From: Paulinella micropora
Taxonomy: Eukaryota; Cercozoa; Imbricatea; Euglyphida; Paulinellidae
NCBI GenBank assembly: GCA_019918135.1
Contig: WBZZ01004592.1
Span: 2,501-66,500 of the forward strand
Length of the DNA: 64,000 bases
Reading direction: 5' to 3'
In this document: one piece after another, positions 41,017 to 51,079 of the stretch
Numbering within the stretch: the stretch's first letter is position 1
How the letters are laid out: each line of letters starts with the position of its first letter
Notes under the pieces: generated by a model
The model's database searches: none
Told to the model about the DNA's origin: nothing
Seen by the model: only the letters and a program-made list of their open reading frames with translations
Program-made: the position numbers and the translations under genes

Positions 41017-41827
41017 TTAGACAAGTCTATTTTTTTCTAATATTAAATTATGTTCATCAATTCTTTTTTTCGCTGTTTCAAATATGTCTTTATCTTTCTC
41101 AATACCTATAAATCGCCGTTTGGTATTCATACAGGCGATGCCAGTTGTCCCGCTTCCCATCGTAAAGTCCAGCACCAAATCGTCTTCGTTTGAGTATGTT
41201 TTAATTAGCCATTCACATAAATCAACTGGCTTCTGTGTTCGATGAAGCGATTTTGGTGGATTGTTGAATTGTAATATTGAATGAGGAAAGCGGTCGCCTT
41301 TATTTACTCCATTTATCCTTTTTTTTGTTATAAATACATACCTTCCCTTTTCCGTTTGTCTTATATGCTTTACCTTCTGTCTTCTGCGGGTTGTATGCAA
41401 AATACGTCAACGTCATTTTCTTCCTTGTTGGTTGTATGTAGTTAACTTTTCTAACATCTTTCGAGTCTTGTCTGCTCTATTGTATCAACTAATATATCAT
41501 TTCGTGTTTTCTTAGTGGCCTTGTAGTTAGCAATGTAATGAAAACACATAACTTTTTTTACTTTTTCCCATATCGAATGTCATACTCGAAACCAGTTCTC
41601 ATTAGATTGAATGAGTTTGTAGCCGAATTTAGTAGTTGCAAAGAAAGCATATATACAATTTCTCTTACATACTTTTTAAGTTCTACCCACATTTGCTTTA
41701 AGTCTATGGCGGTATCCCATTCGCAACGAATTTGCCCATATGGCAAATCAACTAAAACTAAATTAACTTTTTCTTCTATCTTTGGTATCTGTTCCAAACA
41801 ATCCGCATTGAAAAGTTTTGTATCCAT
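41017..41827 (-). pseudogene. Adenine-specific DNA methyltransferase (frameshifted)
   Basis: The N-terminal frame (41827-41558) has NADCLEQIP and the catalytic LVDLPYGQ motif (D-P-P-Y type, here DLPY), followed by CEWDTAIDLKQMWVEL. The C-terminal frame (41400-41017) has HRTQKPVDLCEWLIKTYS and the SAM-binding DFTMGSGTTG motif. Catalytic motif first and F-x-G-x-G last indicates a beta-class N6-adenine or N4-cytosine enzyme. The middle (about 41.40-41.56 kb) is disrupted by several shifts. Such enzymes are common in PLVs and virophages. Confidence 0.8.
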
Positions 41828-41973
41828 TTAAAAAAAGTGTATAGTAGGGGATACCCCCACACCTTGGAAAATTTTCAAAAAGTTAATAAAAGGTCGGACA
41901 GGTTGGACAATATAAAAAATGTGTAATACGAAGAAGAATTATATAATAAATATTGAAATTTAATAAGGAAACA

Positions 41974-42026
41974 GTGTCCAACCTTTAAAAAACAGGGTTG
42001 GACACGGCCAACCTTGGGGTTGGCCG
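41974..42026. other. Two adjacent hairpins at the PLV right end
   Basis: GTGTCCAACC (41974-41983) pairs with GGTTGGACAC (41996-42005). Next to it, CGGCCAACC-TTGG-GGTTGGCCG (42005-42026) forms a second stem. Both share the core CCAACC/GGTTGG, and GGTTGGAC also occurs at 41901. They lie in an AT-rich gap of 300 bp between genes, so they could be an origin, a terminus or a terminator. Confidence 0.5.
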
Positions 42027-42133
42027 CCAATAGGAGAAGACATTTCACCCACCCTGCTCTTATATTCATCTCTCGCTTGCTCATTGAATTACATATTAAG
42101 TATTAAGCACATACTATGTATAGTATAAAGTAT

Positions 42134-42493
42134 GAGTTATACCATAGAAGAACTAAAGTTTTTCTAAACGCTCCCATCCCCGACAGCAACGATACAGGGA
42201 AAGATATCAAATGAAACACAAGGAGAAGATTAAAGAAACAGCGAAAAAAATACAGGGAAAATTACAAGGAGAAGATTAAAGAACAACGAAAAAAATATAG
42301 AGAAGCAAACAAGGATAAGATAAATAAACAGCGAAGGGAATACTACACATTAAACAAGGATAAGATTCAAGATTACCAAAAGAAATACAGAGACACTAAT
42401 AAGGAAATATTAGATAAATACAAAGAAGAATATCTCAAAGCAGAAAGAGGAAGAGGCAGAGAAGCAGAAAGAGAGCAGATGGAGAGAAAATGA
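42134..42493 (+). pseudogene. Lys-rich short-repeat protein (frameshifted)
   Basis: Starts MSYTIEELKFF at 42134 and shifts frame at about 42.17 and 42.24 kb. It then runs as units of about 13-14 residues of the type Y-x-x-x-N-K-D-K-I (REANKDKINKQRREYY, TLNKDKIQDYQKKYRD), and ends in a Glu/Arg-rich tail. Such Tyr/Lys repeats are found in helical regions of nuclease-associated proteins of PLVs and large DNA viruses. Not functional as read. Confidence 0.45.
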
Positions 42494-42810
42494 CGGAGGA
42501 GCAAAGGGAGGAGCAGAGAGAAATGGAATCTAACATTGAATTTTTAAGGTCTCTCCAATTTTAATCATATCAGCAAATAATATCGTTATGGCTGAGCCGA
42601 TGCCACTAATTTTGGTCAAAAAAGGAAATCCCCGCGAATATTACCTGTGACTCGCCCACACAATGAGGTACGTATCTCAAGTAAAAAAAAAACACAATGA
42701 GGTACGTATCTTGCTCCCAAATACCCAAAAACCTACGATCTGTTGATTTCGTGATCCACAGAATTTCACTTTTTTGTATCTCCCCCCCAACCCCCATTTT
42801 TTGTGGTGTG
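42494..42810. other. Gene-free stretch before inverted repeat
   Basis: No supportable gene. It contains a 20-bp direct repeat (CACAATGAGGTACGTATCT at about 42658 and 42692), which may reflect a junction or a regulatory site. Confidence 0.5.
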
Positions 42811-43211
42811 ATCATTTATGTATTCACGACTTGTCCAACCGCAAAGTATAAAACAAGCCTTAAAAACATAAAAAAACCAACATTAGACATATAGAAAACA
42901 TACATAGAAAATAAAAAAGTGTCAAATGTTTAACATAAATTTTTCTAACTGAGCACATTAAGAGAGATTTTGACGAAAAGACACATAAACCATATACACG
43001 CAGTTTATATATATTTTTATGAAATAAAAATATGGTTTATGTGTCCTTTCGTCAAAATCTCTTAATGTGCTCAGTTAGAAAAATTTATGTTAAACATTTG
43101 ACACTTTTTTATTTTCTATGTATGTTTTCTATATGTCTAATGTTGGTTTTTTATGTTTTTAAGGCTTGTTTTATACTTTGCGGTTGGACAAGTCGTGAAT
43201 ACATAAATGAT
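42811..43211. repeat. Large near-perfect inverted repeat at PLV/Polinton-2 junction
   Basis: The left arm 42811-42995 (185 bp) and right arm 43030-43211 (182 bp) are reverse complements except for one mismatch and two small indels (3 bp in all), i.e. about 98% identity. The spacer 42996-43029 is 34 bp and AT-only apart from a few bases. Arm ends are ATCATTTATGTATTCACGAC (outer) and AAACCATAT (inner). No gene inside; the open frame across the right arm is a shadow. Fits a palindromic genome end, a head-to-head junction, or two terminal repeats lying back to back. Confidence 0.95.
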
Positions 43212-43269
43212 GATATATATATTTATATATATGTGTGTGTGTGTGTGTATTCTAATATATATAATATTA

Positions 43270-43292
43270 TAGTAGTATAGGGGGCCACTTCG
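43270..43292 (-). promoter_or_regulatory. GC-block/TATA promoter element, inverse copy
   Basis: The reverse complement is identical over 23 bases to 19788-19810 in the PLV (CGAAGTGGCCCCCTATACTA plus CTA). Here it points away from the Polinton-2 genes, towards the inverted repeat, where no gene is visible. It may be a leftover from an element end. Confidence 0.5.
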
Positions 43293-43422
43293 AGACGTTT
43301 TTCAAGCAGACCCCCCGCCACCAAAGACACACACCGGCCGGCCCGCAGGGACAAAATGGCAATTGAAACCGTTACATTTAATATTTAAAATAATACTGTT
43401 AAAATATAAGGACACATAGAAG

Positions 43423-43771
43423 ATGACTAACGAGGACACCAAGCCAAGGTTTAGAATTTCAAAAGGATGTATTATGATAAAGAATAATGAAAAGAGGCCG
43501 ATGGTAAAAATTCAATGGAGAGAAGGAGGTAAAACGATGTGTAAGAGTTTTACTATTGGAACAACGAAGATCCCAAGAACAAGCAATGGAAGAAGCAAAG
43601 AAATACCACGAGGAAAAAGTAAAACCAAAGTATGATGAATAGAAAGTTAATTATTATAAGGAAACAAAAGAAATCAAAAAAGAAAAGAAAAGGAATTGGA
43701 AGAAGAAAACATTCAAGTGTGAATGCGGAGCTGAAATAAATAGGAGTAGCAAAGCAAGACATGTGAAATAA
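43423..43771 (+). pseudogene. Basic protein with C-terminal zinc finger (broken)
   Basis: The first frame, from MTNEDTKPRFRIS, has a beta-type N-terminal domain (GCIMIKNNEKRPMVKIQWRE) and breaks near 43.57 kb. The second frame is helical with one TAG (43644), then FKCECGAEINRSSKARHVK and a TAA (43769) that interrupts what would be the last zinc-ligand spacing (H-x-n-H, with KIH after the stop). The finger resembles C-x-C-G...R-H-x(4-5)-H fingers of large DNA viruses. Confidence 0.5.
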
Positions 43772-43825
43772 AAAATTCACACAGCATCGCCCGCCCTGGC
43801 CGCCCAGCCCTAATTATCATCTATA

Positions 43826-43867
43826 CACAGGCGAGCCCCCTATATATAGAACACAAGCGGGCAGACA
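43826..43867 (+). promoter_or_regulatory. TATA promoter before 43868 gene
   Basis: GAGCCCCCTATATATAGAAC lies about 20 bp before the ATG at 43868. Same GC-block-then-TATA design as at 19788 and 44312. Confidence 0.55.
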
Positions 43868-44293
43868 ATGGCAGAGACTAAAAAATTTGAATGCGAATGC
43901 GGTTTCATAATTAATGTCTCGGGATACGAAGACATAATCAAACAAAAAAACAGTGTCAAAACATTTGATTTTGAAAAATTTAGGAGAATGTTGGAATTGA
44001 CTAAGCACATTCCAATCGGAGAAAACACAATTGTTGAAAAACAAGAAATTGTTGAAAAATAAGAAATTGTTAAAAAACAAGAAATTAATGAAAACCAAAA
44101 AGACGAAAAAAAATCAGAGGTTAAACTATTTTATATTTCTAGCGATGAAATCAGAGCTGGGCTTTGGAAAAATCTTAACCCTAAATCAGCAAAAACTGGT
44201 AAAGGTTTAATAGATTGGTTGAAAAGGGAAAAAAGAGAAAGAGAAGCCCCACCAGCCCCGCCCGCCCCGCCAGCACCGCCAGCCCCGCCCTAA
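43868..44293 (+). pseudogene. Small Cys-finger and coiled protein (one TAA)
   Basis: Starts MAETKKFECECGFIINVSGY, related in its CECG start to the finger of the preceding gene. A repeat of (V)EKQEI units follows; in the second unit the Gln codon CAA is TAA (44060-44062). Beyond it the frame stays open through LFYISSDEIRAGLWKNL and ends in a Pro/Ala repeat (APPAPPAPPAPP). Function unknown, possibly regulatory. Confidence 0.5.
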
Positions 44294-44306
44294 TTTCCAT
44301 CTAAAC

Positions 44307-44340
44307 ATAGGGCCCCCCGTATATATAGACACGGGGAGCA
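44307..44340 (+). promoter_or_regulatory. TATA promoter before 44420 gene
   Basis: GGGCCCCCCGTATATATAGA, the third example of the GC-block/TATA element on this side, about 85 bp upstream of the ATG at 44420. Confidence 0.5.
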
Positions 44341-44419
44341 CACGGCGGACCACGGCGGGGCAGACGATTGATATAATTATTTAATTTCCAAAAAAGAATT
44401 GTTAACCAATATATATAAG

Positions 44420-44776
44420 ATGGAGACACACACTTACAACGGTAAGACTTATAGGTTGGACAAATTTAGGGAACAAAAAGTTAATTATGAAATCAAAAGG
44501 GTCAGGGGTCAAGATGTGCTGTATATAATACCGAAGACGAGAAAGTATAAGGTGGATACAACAACGGCCCAAAATTACTTGAACCGAGTAAGAGGTGCTG
44601 TTTACTTTGAGGAACAGAAACAAGGTATTCCAGTAGCACCACCATTACCGCCTATTTTTCAAGCGAAAGTGTTTGAAGCGAAAGTGAGAGAAAGAAAAGA
44701 AAAGGTGAAAGACCTAATGCGGTATGCTAACTATGAAATCAAACACGTTGACAGAAGGAAGCACACTAGGCATTAA
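44420..44776 (+). CDS. Possible N-terminus of the polymerase B gene, 118 aa
   Basis: An open frame from METHTYNGKTYRLDKFREQK with a basic C-terminus ending at a TAA in the linker towards the polymerase fragments. Weak coding traces continue directly after it (WVRIRGNFTSFSMEDVSKVY and further), so it may be the start of the polymerase B gene rather than a gene of its own. Polinton polymerases have variable N-terminal regions. Confidence 0.4.
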   Translation: METHTYNGKTYRLDKFREQKVNYEIKRVRGQDVLYIIPKTRKYKVDTTTAQNYLNRVRGAVYFEEQKQGIPVAPPLPPIFQAKVFEAKVRERKEKVKDLMRYANYEIKHVDRRKHTRH

Positions 44777-47700
44777 TGAAAGCCGTATTGGGTTAGGATT
44801 AGAGGCAACTTTACTTCATTCAGTATGGAAGATGTTAGTAAAGTTTATTGAGATAATTCTGAAACGACTTTATTAAAAGACAGAGACAAGTAATATGGTA
44901 GTCTAAGTATCAAGTTTGTAGATTACTATGGAGCAGTATCTACTGGTTTGAAAAAGCTTAACGAGATTTCTGTCAGCGATGTTTAGAAAGACTGTCGGCA
45001 TTATTTCAAAGCAACGAAAGCCTTTATACAGACGAAAAAGGGAACCAATATGGATAAGTTCAGGATTCGTTTTGAAAATCTGTTGAAATGCCGACGGGTG
45101 GAACGAGGCTTCAAATAATTAATAAGTTGGATGTATATAAAAAGAGAGGGTAATTCAAATTAATAATACAGACAACATATGCTTAGCCAGAGCAATTGTT
45201 GTAGTAAAAACAAAAAAAGAAAAACACGAAAAAATATCGCAGGTTATGAAAGGTAGAAAGATACAGGAGGAGATGGCTTTGAAACTACACGAAAATGCGA
45301 AAGTTATTCAGGATGTGTGCGGTATTCCTTGAAATCAATACATTTGCTATCCACATTAAATACATATCGTTATGTTGAATTTCCCTGACAAGATTGTTTA
45401 TAAGACTGACCTGCTTAATGAAAAGGGCGAGCGACTTACGAACCTTTACATACTTAAGACAGAGAACCACTACGATGCGATAACTAATATGAAGTCTTGC
45501 TAGGCAAAAAAGAATTTCTGTGAGTTATGTCTAAGGGATACAAAGAAATGCACGCCTGCGAATGCCACTTGTAATATCTGTGAAACCAAAGGTTGTAAAG
45601 GTATTATAACGATAAAAGCAATTGGACTGATTGCTATTCGTGTAATAGAAAGTTTCCAAATACTGGTATGTTTCAACAATCACAAGAGACGAACTGCGAT
45701 ATCAAAGCGAAATGTCTTTCGTGCGGACTTAATTACAGGAAGAAAGGACGAACACAAATGCGGTTATGCGAAATGCCGTAATTGTAAGGAACTGAAACCA
45801 CTTGAACACCAATGTGAAATCGTGAAGAAAGACATATTACCTTTTCAGAGAAATACATATTCTTTGACTTTGAAGCGACACAGGATACTGGGCGAGCACA
45901 TTGTTAATCATTCGGAAAGTCAGTATTACGATGCGAAGGAACCACCAGTCATTCATAAGAACATTGATGATTTCTGTAAGTGGGCTTTTGAATCTAAGCA
46001 CAACGGCTTTACATTCATTGCTCATAACAGTCGTGGTTATGACTGCCAATTTATTCTTAAATGGTTGGTAGATAACGGGCAGGCACCATTTGTCATTTAT
46101 CAGGGCGGTAAGATAATGATGATGACTTTGAAGAAATACCGCTTCATTGATAGTTCTCAGTTTCTTGACTATGCCTCTGGCTGAATTTTCCTAAAACATT
46201 CGGATTGAAAGAACTTAAAAAGGGTTTCTTCCCTCACTTTTTCAATACTGACAAGAATAAAAATTATGTTGGTGTTATGCCTCATAAAGAAGCACTACGG
46301 CTACGACACGATGAAAGATAAGAAAAGAGCGGAATTTCTTAGAATGGTATGAAAGCCAAAGAAACAACACATTTGATATGCGGAAGGAAATTGCGAATAC
46401 TGTCATAGCGATGTTGACATTTTGAGAAGGGTTGTATGGATTTTAGAAAGCAGTTTCTAGAATTCGTATTGACCCGTTTCAATATACAACTATTGCGAGT
46501 TGTGTTATGGCTTTGTATCGTGCTAAGTTTATGCCAGAGAATTCAATTGCTGTGTTGAAGGCTGAAAAGCAAAACAGGATTACCTCTCGGGCTTGTGTTG
46601 AATGGATAGCTTATAGAAGCAGGTTAGACAAAACAGATATCAAACACGCATTCAATGGTGGTGAAAAATGTTTAATTTAGGACAGTCAAATGTTTATGTT
46701 GATGGCTGGGATGAAAAGACGAAAACCGCTTACGAATTTCACGGATGTCTCTGGCACGGATGTCCAAAGTGCCAAAGAATACAATTAATACTAAGAAGAA
46801 TAAGACGATGGGCGAACTATAAAAACAAAAGAAAAGAAAGAACTAAGCAAACAAGTAGCAAAAGTATACTATCTGGGAATGTGAATGGAGATTAATGAAA
46901 ACAAGTGAAAGCCTAGCGGAAGATACTAATGAACGAATTACGAACAAGAAGGACTGAACCCGCGAGAGCAATGTTTGGGGTAGAACGGATGCTCTAACAT
47001 TGTATTGGAAATCAGACAAACAGCGAATACGCGAAATACATTGACATATGCTCTCTGTATCCTACCGTTATGTTTTACGACCTTTACCCTAGCGGACACC
47101 ACGAAATCATACGGCCCAAATGACGACGACAAAGATATGAAAAACAAAATCATAAACAGAGAATATTTCGGAGTGCTAAGGTTAAGATGCTACCGCCGAG
47201 AAAATTACTACACCCCGTTTTACCTAAGGCGGATAGAGGTAAGCTATGTATTACTTATGCGACAAGTGCGGAATGACTGAACAGAAAACCGAATGTAAGC
47301 ACACCGATAACGAGCGAGCAATAACGGGCACTTGGGCAACTCCTGAAATCTACAAGGCCTTAGACAAAGGCTACAAGCTAATTAAGGTATATGAGGTATG
47401 GCACTGGAAGGAGCAGAGCAGTAGCCTGTTCAAAGATTACATAAAAACTTTCTTAAAGGTTAAACAAGAGTCAAGCGGATATCCTGATGTATTACACAGG
47501 AACAAAAAAGAAACTACATTGACAGTATGGAAGTCAAGATGGGAATTAAGATGGACGAAAACAAAATAGAAGAAAACCCAGGACGGCGAGCGGTTGCTAA
47601 GTTGTGCTTGAATAGCCTGTGGGGCAAGTTTGGTGAAAAGCAAAACAAAACTCAAAACAAAATGATTAAAGATAAAGATACCTTATACAAGTTAATGAAC

Positions 47701-48412
47701 GATAAGTCAGTTGATAACATAAACATAAACATTATTAACGACAAAATAATAGAAGCGAGTTATGACCTTAAACAGATGCGGTAAGCGACCCCGTAAAAAC
47801 AAATATTGTAGTTGCTTTATTTACGACTTGCCACGCGAGGATTAGACTATATGAGATGATGGACAAACTAGACAACAGAGTTCTATACCACGATACCGAC
47901 AGTGTCATATACACAACAGACTTAACGAAAGGCGAAACAGATGTGAAAACGGGTAAGTTGTTAGGCGAATGGACGGACGAACTACACGGAGCAAAGATTA
48001 TGACCTTTATCGGAGGCGGACCAAAGTGTTATGGATATGTCTTAGATAACGGCAAAGCAAGTATGAAAGTCAAAGGCTTTAGTATGAATTATGAAAACAA
48101 TAAATCATTAAATTTACCAAATATGTTAAGTGTCATTAGTTGCGGACTTGGAATTAAAAACAACGACCTTATTGAGAACGGCAAGAATGAATTGTTAGAG
48201 TTGCTTAAAACTCAGGAAGAAAAATTGATTGCTAAACGAATTGAAAAATCTGGTAAAGTTGTTATTGTAGAAACAGCAAGATAACAAGAGATAAACAACA
48301 GAAAAAAATAACGAGCGAATACTTAGAAAAAATATTCAGCTTTACTTACACTAAAAGAAATATTATAGGTATTGTAGATAATGCGATTGAAACTAGACCA
48401 TTCGGTTATTAA
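44777..48412 (+). pseudogene. Protein-primed family B DNA polymerase (multiple breaks)
   Basis: Many fragments in order. Zinc-type Cys pairs CELC...C...C (45.5-45.6 kb). Exonuclease motif HNSRGYDCQFIL (46.0 kb) and CHSDVDIL (46.4 kb). The Polinton-typical YEFHGCLWHGCPKC (46.7 kb). Palm motif A with DICSLYPTVMFYDLYP (about 47.04 kb). Motif B NSLWGKFG (47.6 kb). Motif C YHDTDSVIYT (47.9 kb). C-terminal RPFGY just before a TAA at 48410, the usual end of Polinton polymerases. At least eight frameshifts or stops separate the parts. It would copy the element from a protein primer; clearly inactive here. Confidence 0.9.
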
Positions 48413-48414
48413 AT

Positions 48415-48483
48415 GTAGGGGCAAGCCCCTACAACCCCAAGGGGTTTGATTGCGAAGGCTTCTCAAAGCTTTCCCCTTTCTAA
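48415..48483 (+). terminator. GC-rich palindrome cluster after polymerase B
   Basis: GTAGGGG-caa-GCCCCTAC (48415-48432), then AACCCCAAGGGGTT, then TTGCGAAGGCTTCTCAAAGC. It starts 3 bp after the polymerase stop. The same blocks recur near other gene ends of this element. Confidence 0.6.
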
Positions 48484-48554
48484 TGAAAAAGCAATAAAAG
48501 AAAAATTTATTTTTTTGCCTTTTTGCCCTACCCTTGAAGCTCCTATTGTATGAA

Positions 48555-49176
48555 TTCCTTTTTTTGGTTTCACTAACTTAGTATTTACAGCCGTAGCCCT
48601 AACAATGATACGGGGTCAAATGCGGTTCGGTAGTTCGTGGTTAGCTTCGCAGTCTTCGCCCTTTTACCTTTTGGATTTACTTTACAGCCACTCTGTCAAT
48701 TACTCCTTCAATAGGTCTCTTGTGCTACTGCCTTTATTGTATGTTGTAGCCTTACCCAGTCTGTCGGCTTAAATCTTTTGCTATCGTCCACCTAACGAAT
48801 GACCCGTCAGCTCTACATTATCCTTACCATATTTCTTTATGACTTCATTAACCAGCTTCTGCTCTTCTTTGTATCTCGGTGTTCTTTTTAATACTCCCTT
48901 TACCAATGCGACATCTGTGAGTAAGTCCCGCTTATCCGAGCCTCTAAATGCTACAATCGCTTTACCATCTTTTTCATACACTGTTGATTTTCTTTGCTGC
49001 GACTGGTTTCCATCCGTCAGCACCCTTTTCTTCTGACGAAGACAAATAGACATCCTCCGACAACTCGCACTGCCTCCCTTTGCCTTCTGTATGCCTTACC
49101 TGCCTTTTTCAATGCTTCACCATAGCTTATGTTATGCTTAGCAGAGTAAGCCTTAACGAAAAATCCACTCGGACAT
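48555..49176 (-). pseudogene. Class 3 lipase-like protein (frameshifted)
   Basis: Start at 49176 (MSEW). The N-terminal segment FVKAYSAKHNISYGEALKKA is a motif often found at the start of PLV and giant-virus proteins. After a shift near 49.02 kb the lipase part begins: KAIVAFRGSDKRDLLTDV, then VELTGHSLGG with the nucleophile Ser in G-H-S-L-G. The following frame is broken; remnants of the C-terminal part (ATTYNKGSSTRD) continue to about 48.56 kb. Triacylglycerol-lipase fold by family; in Polintons and PLVs it may act on membranes at entry or exit. Confidence 0.75.
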
Positions 49177-49178
49177 TC

Positions 49179-49240
49179 GCGGAGACTTCGCCTCCGCACC
49201 TCCGTTTTGTGAACTTTTTCAAAAGTTTCTATATAATTAT
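49179..49240 (-). promoter_or_regulatory. Palindromic 5' cassette before lipase
   Basis: On the minus strand: TATATAGAAACTTTTGAAAA, AGTTCACAAAACGGAGGTGC, then GCGGAGGCGAAGTCTCCGC immediately before the ATG. Almost the same sequence precedes the gene at 55764-56075. Confidence 0.6.
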
Positions 49241-49280
49241 TTATTTTTATTTTTTATATTACCCTATATATACACCCTAC

Positions 49281-49549
49281 TATGACCACCCTAACAAGAC
49301 TGTGCGAGAAGTTCCAAAAACTTTCCATTGAAGGAGAAAAAAATCCTTCTCGTTGGAAGATGTTCAAAAGGTAATCCACGACGAAATAAAAGCGATTGAA
49401 GAAAAGAGAAATACTCAACCAAAGACACTTTTCAATTGGCAAATACGGAAAGAAGTTTGAAGATATCGCAAAGATTGATAAGCCATATATTGAATGGTTA
49501 GTTCGTCAGCCGTGGTGCCGAAATACGGCTGAATTGAAAAAGTATTTGT
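49281..49549 (+). pseudogene. Fragment with GKKFEDI motif
   Basis: Starts MTTLTRLCEKFQKLSIE, shifts frame near 49.37 kb, and ends with KYGKKFEDIAKIDKPYIEWL. That resembles the F-G-K-Y-x-G-x-x-x-x-D-I...Y-x-x-W-L motif of a small domain found in exonuclease-related proteins. About 85 codons. Ends at a palindrome (49548-49565). Confidence 0.4.
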
Positions 49550-49654
49550 AGGGGCAAGCCCCTACGACCCCGCCGTTGGGTATTTGTTTTTGTTTTTTGT
49601 TTGGTAAATCACTAAGTCAGCATCGAGGGGGTTGTAGGGGGCGAAGACCCCTAC
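49548..49654. terminator. Two palindromes between convergent gene ends
   Basis: GTAGGGG-caa-GCCCCTAC (49548-49565) followed by GACCCCGCCGTTGGG, and GTAGGGG-gcgaaga-CCCCTAC (49634-49654). The first follows a plus-strand gene, the second overlaps the stop of the minus-strand spike-like gene (49651). Position suggests 3'-end processing or termination. Confidence 0.6.
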
Positions 49655-50886
49655 TGATCTTCTAAGAAATTAACGATAACACTCACATTTCCTCCATTAT
49701 TAGTGATACAGACTTTTGTAAAAATGTTAGATTTTCACCGGGAGAAGTTGAATGTCGTAAGTTCGCAGGTCAATAAGCTGGCTAGAAGTAGCATTAACAT
49801 AAAGTTTAAGGATGACGTCCGATATAGTGGCACCACCAAGGCAGTCGCAGCGGTGTCCTTTGATACGATTGAAGTTTTGTATCAATATCGCAAAGTTCTC
49901 GCCGTAAGTGTCCAGTCGTTTTCACAATCCGCACTATATTAACTTTGTGTCTTCGTTTGATATGCTCACGAGAGATGGATAAACAATTGAATAATTGGTC
50001 ACACCATTAAAAGTTGTTTTATTTTTATGCTAATAATTGGGCTTTCCGTTGTGCTGCTGGCTCACTACCTTCCGCTTCGTTTGATATGCTTGAATTAAAG
50101 TGTTGGTGCCCTCAATAAACATACTACAACTGGCTGTTTTTAATATTTGATTAGCATTACCAGTTCCATAATTTCTGATACAAGCCGAAAAAGGTAGGGT
50201 TGTATTTGAAAGACTAACACCCACATTCGCATTCGCATACCTAATTGTATGAACCAGCTGAAATTCTCCACTTGATGGATTTTCTATGTAGAACCTTATA
50301 GCACCAAAGCCAAGATATTGAAATTTAATTTGGAATACATTCCCTTTGGTCCAGTCTAAGGCGGGCATAATTTTAGTCCCATCACACGGGTCATCCCAGG
50401 TCGCCTGGGAAAAAAGTGTCGGCACCCCTCCTTTAACACTGGCGATATTCATACCAGTCGCTTTTATTTGTAAAAATAGAATCCATTAGTAAAATCACTT
50501 TCACCTATGCCGATATATGAATTGTAGTCTTTCGTTTCATCAGTATTCCATAAAGCAGTAAATCGTGTTAGAACTCCCATACCAGTTCTGTATTTAATTC
50601 TTTTTTTACTCGTCAATACAGCATTCGCGGTCGTCTTCACATCTGTTTTAAGTTCGGCCATATTCGCATTAAATGAAATGGTAGCATCAGTTTGAGCTAA
50701 TGTCCATATCCGTGTATTGATAGTGTATGGAACAATCTCTTGTAATACTGGTGTTAATTGACCGACCAATGCTTCGCCGAAAGCGGTTTTCATACTATTG
50801 GTTTCAACATTGCCATCGTAGCCGACTTTGACATTAATGAAGTCTCCGTCAGGGTCTTGTGCTATCAAATTTCGCTGATGACTCAT
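49651..50886 (-). pseudogene. Beta-rich spike-like virion protein, Polinton-2 copy (frameshifted)
   Basis: Start MSHQRNLIAQDPDGDF at 50886. The open parts 50464-50886 and 50030-50452 are separated by a shift near 50.46 kb. A further degraded part runs to the TAG at 49651 and ends in NFLEDQ, matching WIEDQ of the PLV homologue. Shared landmarks with 38133-39364: AFGE-AL, TPVLQE, TINTR, YRTGMGVLTRF, IENPSSG. Same place beside the capsid genes, here in the same direction as them. Confidence 0.6.
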
Positions 50887-50935
50887 TGTAGGTGCTTTGA
50901 AAGATTTAAAAAAATCTTTCAGCAAAGGTTTTGAT

Positions 50936-50955
50936 GAAACTTTTCCAAAAGTTTC
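50936..50955 (-). promoter_or_regulatory. GAAACTTTT-AAAAGTTTC palindrome before spike-like gene
   Basis: A perfect 20-bp palindrome, 50 bp upstream of the ATG at 50886, of the same family as 49211-49229, 56110-56129 and 62270-62290. Confidence 0.55.
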
Positions 50956-51059
50956 ACTCCTACGACCTCAAAAAAATGTTTTGTTAGAGTTCCTATATTA
51001 ACAAAAAAATAAATAATCTATCAAAATTAATTACTACCTATTACTTCACTGGCGGGGTT

Positions 51060-51078
51060 GTAGGGGAGCAGGCCCCTA
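51060..51078 (-). terminator. Palindrome after the capsid gene
   Basis: GTAGGGG-agcagg-CCCCTAT directly after the stop of the major capsid gene (51080), preceded on the plus strand by GGCGGGGTT, the reverse of the AACCCCGCC tail seen in the other copies. Confidence 0.6.
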
Positions 51079-51079
51079 T

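Larger units (their letters stand above)
18105..42600. mobile_element. Polinton-like virus (PLV) integrated between two Polintons
   Basis: Contains PLV hallmark genes: transposon-virus polymerase-helicase, A32-like ATPase, double-jelly-roll major capsid protein, penton, tyrosine recombinase, adenine methyltransferase and GIY-YIG nuclease, plus the fibre cassette. It has no polymerase B or rve integrase. The left limit lies between the Polinton-1 integrase stop and the spliced gene at 18142. The right limit is probably at or near the inverted repeat at 42811-43211. The length of about 24.5 kb fits PLVs. Confidence 0.7.

Noticed and set aside
43032..43280. 82-codon gene in the right arm of the palindrome
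   Set aside because: The frame is AT-rich repeat sequence with a Tyr-Ile-Tyr tail from a TA microsatellite; it has no promoter or homologue here.
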